Positions 6,006 through 7,285 of a stretch of DNA of 7,285 nucleotides are shown one piece after another. The notes below the pieces were generated by a model. That model saw nothing but the letters and a program-made list of their open reading frames with translations. It ran no database searches and was not told where the DNA came from. Source of the DNA: Nitrospirota bacterium (lineage in GTDB: Bacteria; Nitrospirota; Nitrospiria; Nitrospirales; Nitrospiraceae); contig SCVQ01000407.1 of NCBI GenBank assembly GCA_004296865.1, forward strand, positions 1-7,285, given 5' to 3'. Position numbers and translations under genes: made by a program. Numbering within the stretch: the first letter of the stretch is position 1; each line of letters begins with the position of its first letter.

Positions 6006-6938
6006 ATGCTATTGGCCGGAGTCGACATCGGGACCTTGACCTGCCGCTTGCTGATCGCCCGGGTAACCGGCGAATACCGCTTGCTTGAGGTGTATTCGGA
6101 TCGCCGGTTGCTGCGTCTCGGGGAGGGAGTGGATCGCAGCCGACGGCTACAGACCGCTGCCATGGAGCGCGTCCTCGCCACGCTACGGGAGTGGCGGGCC
6201 GTCATCGACCGGCACGGCGTGGATGGAGCCATCGCGGTTGGGACCAGCGCCCTGCGTCATGCCGAGAACCGCAACGAATTTCTGGCGGCGGTCAAGCGGG
6301 AATCCGGATTCGACGTGGAGATCATCAGTGGTGAGGAAGAGGCCCGTCGAACCATGTTGGGCATCCGGTCCGGACTGCCCCTCGGTGTTGTCGCGGTCCT
6401 GGGGCTGGACATCGGTGGCGGCAGCACGGAGTTCATCCTGGATCGACCGGGGAAGCCCTCGGTCGTTCGGTCGATTGAATTGGGAGTGGTCCGACTGACG
6501 GAACGGTGTCTGGCTCACGATCCGCCGACTGACGAAGAGCTGGCGGAAGCCAGGGCTCTGGTCAAGTCCAACAGCCAGACCCTGCGCGCCTCGCTCGGCG
6601 ACCTGCAAGGCGCCACGTTTGTCGGAACCGCCGGGACGATCACGACGCTGGCCGCCATGGCTCAGCAACTACCGGCCTACGTGGGGTCGCGCATCCACAA
6701 TTACCGTCTCGATCTGGAGACGATCTGTCGGTTGGAGAAAGAGATCCTGGCCCGTACGAAGGCTCAGCGTATGGATTTGTTGGGGCTGGAGCTGGGCCGC
6801 GAGGACGTCATCGTGGCCGGCACGATCCTCCTGCGAGGGATCATGGAGACATTGGGGCTGACGGTCTGTCTGGTCAGCGATTTGGGACTGCGCGAAGGCA
6901 TCGTGATCGATCTGGCGATGCGGATACGAAGAGTGTGA
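6006..6938 (+). CDS. Ppx/GppA family phosphatase (exopolyphosphatase or pppGpp phosphohydrolase)
   Basis: Encodes 310 residues of the ASKHA (actin/Hsp70-like) fold. Family members release phosphate from polyphosphate (Ppx) or convert pppGpp to ppGpp (GppA); the sequence does not separate the two. The first phosphate loop is DIGTLTCRLL (7-16), the acidic catalytic stretch SGEEEAR (108-114), the second phosphate loop LDIGGGSTEF (134-143), the adenosine-type GTAGT (207-211), and the conserved SDLGLREG near the C-terminus (291-298). The first loop departs from the usual DIGSNSxRL: Leu and Thr replace Asn and Ser. The length fits the short form that has only the catalytic core, without the C-terminal HD-like domain of E. 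coli Ppx (513 residues). The ATG at 6006 starts five residues before the first loop, as expected, though no strong ribosome binding site is visible. Last gene of the likely recG operon. Confidence 0.9.
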   Translation: MLLAGVDIGTLTCRLLIARVTGEYRLLEVYSDRRLLRLGEGVDRSRRLQTAAMERVLATLREWRAVIDRHGVDGAIAVGTSALRHAENRNEFLAAVKRESGFDVEIISGEEEARRTMLGIRSGLPLGVVAVLGLDIGGGSTEFILDRPGKPSVVRSIELGVVRLTERCLAHDPPTDEELAEARALVKSNSQTLRASLGDLQGATFVGTAGTITTLAAMAQQLPAYVGSRIHNYRLDLETICRLEKEILARTKAQRMDLLGLELGREDVIVAGTILLRGIMETLGLTVCLVSDLGLREGIVIDLAMRIRRV

Positions 6939-6965
6939 GGACCTGATAGCGACAGATAGCCAGAA

Positions 6966-6974
6966 TGTTATGAT
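6966..6974 (+). promoter_or_regulatory. Extended -10 promoter for the DUF2971-like gene
   Basis: TGTTATGAT is a perfect TGn extension plus a five-of-six -10 box (TATGAT, 6969-6974). No good -35 box lies at the right distance, which is typical of extended -10 promoters. The start would fall near 6981, about 36 bases before the ATG at 7017. Confidence 0.45.
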
Positions 6975-7016
6975 TGCAAGACTTGGTCCTCAACCCTCTC
7001 TTGAGTGAAGAGCCCT

Positions 7017-7285
7017 ATGAGTAAAAAATTGCATGAAGAACACGAAGAGGTGACTCACTACACGACCGCATCTGGGCTTCATGGAATAGTCACTAGCAAA
7101 ACGATTTGGGCTAGCCACACCTCCTTTTTGAATGACACGGAGGAGGTCGTGGGGTTTTTCAACCGCGTGCTTCCAATGCTCATAAAGCCAGAATTCGAAA
7201 GGTATTGGAAGGAAGTTGAAAACCTACCCTCGTTAGTCCAGGCCAGATTCCTGTCCGAAGAAGATGCATTCAACCATTATCTGAA
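7017..7285 (+). CDS. DUF2971-like protein, 3' end beyond the window
   Basis: The frame is open from ATG 7017 to the right edge: 89 full codons plus two bases, no stop. The N-terminus has the pattern I associate with DUF2971 proteins: HYT (14-16), GL (20-21), a hydrophobic-x-x-x-K-x-hydrophobic-W helix to strand (24-31), then SFLNDTEE (36-43). The function of the family is not known to me. The HYT and FLND-E pattern vaguely recalls ADP-ribosyltransferase-like folds, but that is only an impression. By my count bases 7021-7260 are 47-48% GC, far below the genes to the left, and codons such as AAA, ATA and TTA appear early. This suggests acquisition by transfer. The ribosome binding site is weak (AAGAG at 7008-7012, 4 bases before the ATG). 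It has its own extended -10 promoter, so it is probably not part of the preceding operon. Confidence 0.65.
   Translation, partial: MSKKLHEEHEEVTHYTTASGLHGIVTSKTIWASHTSFLNDTEEVVGFFNRVLPMLIKPEFERYWKEVENLPSLVQARFLSEEDAFNHYL

Noticed and set aside
6945..6960. Short direct repeat GATAGC x2 upstream of the DUF2971-like gene
   Set aside because: Two 6-base copies 4 bases apart; too short to separate from chance, although an operator half-site pair is possible.
6936..6992. TGAGGACC/GGTCCTCA inverted repeat after the phosphatase gene as a terminator
   Set aside because: Eight pairs but a 41-base loop and no T tract. Intrinsic termination is unlikely; probably chance.

Overview
The window is a high-GC bacterial chromosome segment (about 65% in the recG line I counted) that looks like Nitrospirota, probably Nitrospira or a relative. 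The basis is overall protein flavour: a zinc-ribbon plus PilZ protein, a RecG with a long N-terminal extension, and a stand-alone short Ppx/GppA protein. This placement is inference from pattern recognition, not from a database search. Most genes are ordinary core genes. I do not see a complete new defence, mobile or metabolic system.

Layout, left to right. (1) The 3' three quarters of tyrS (tyrosyl-tRNA synthetase), on +, cut by the window start. (2) A 151-base spacer with a 10-bp inverted repeat and a good sigma70-type promoter, leading to a tRNA-Gly(CCC) with encoded CCA and a perfect 16-bp intrinsic terminator. (3) A second, weaker terminator-like hairpin with a T7 run, followed by a zinc-ribbon/PilZ protein. 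(4) A secreted protein of unknown function with two N-terminal tandem repeats and a lipocalin-like C-terminal part. (5) rpmB (ribosomal protein L28, zinc-binding type) on the minus strand. It is divergent from recG, and the proposed -10 boxes of the two promoters overlap. (6) A + strand run recG, small coiled-coil protein, ppx/gppA-type phosphatase, with gaps of 24 and 48 bases, probably one operon. (7) A lower-GC gene (about 47%) with its own extended -10 promoter. It encodes a DUF2971-like protein and runs off the right edge; it is the likeliest acquired gene here.

Functional picture: the left and middle parts serve translation (TyrRS, tRNA-Gly, L28). recG serves replication-fork rescue and recombination. 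The Ppx/GppA protein serves polyphosphate or (p)ppGpp turnover. The PilZ protein suggests a c-di-GMP response, but its second motif is altered. The most interesting points are a strong GC-rich palindrome inside recG that coincides with an apparent extra peptide segment, the compact divergent rpmB/recG promoter region, the tandem-repeat secreted protein, and the low-GC DUF2971-like gene.
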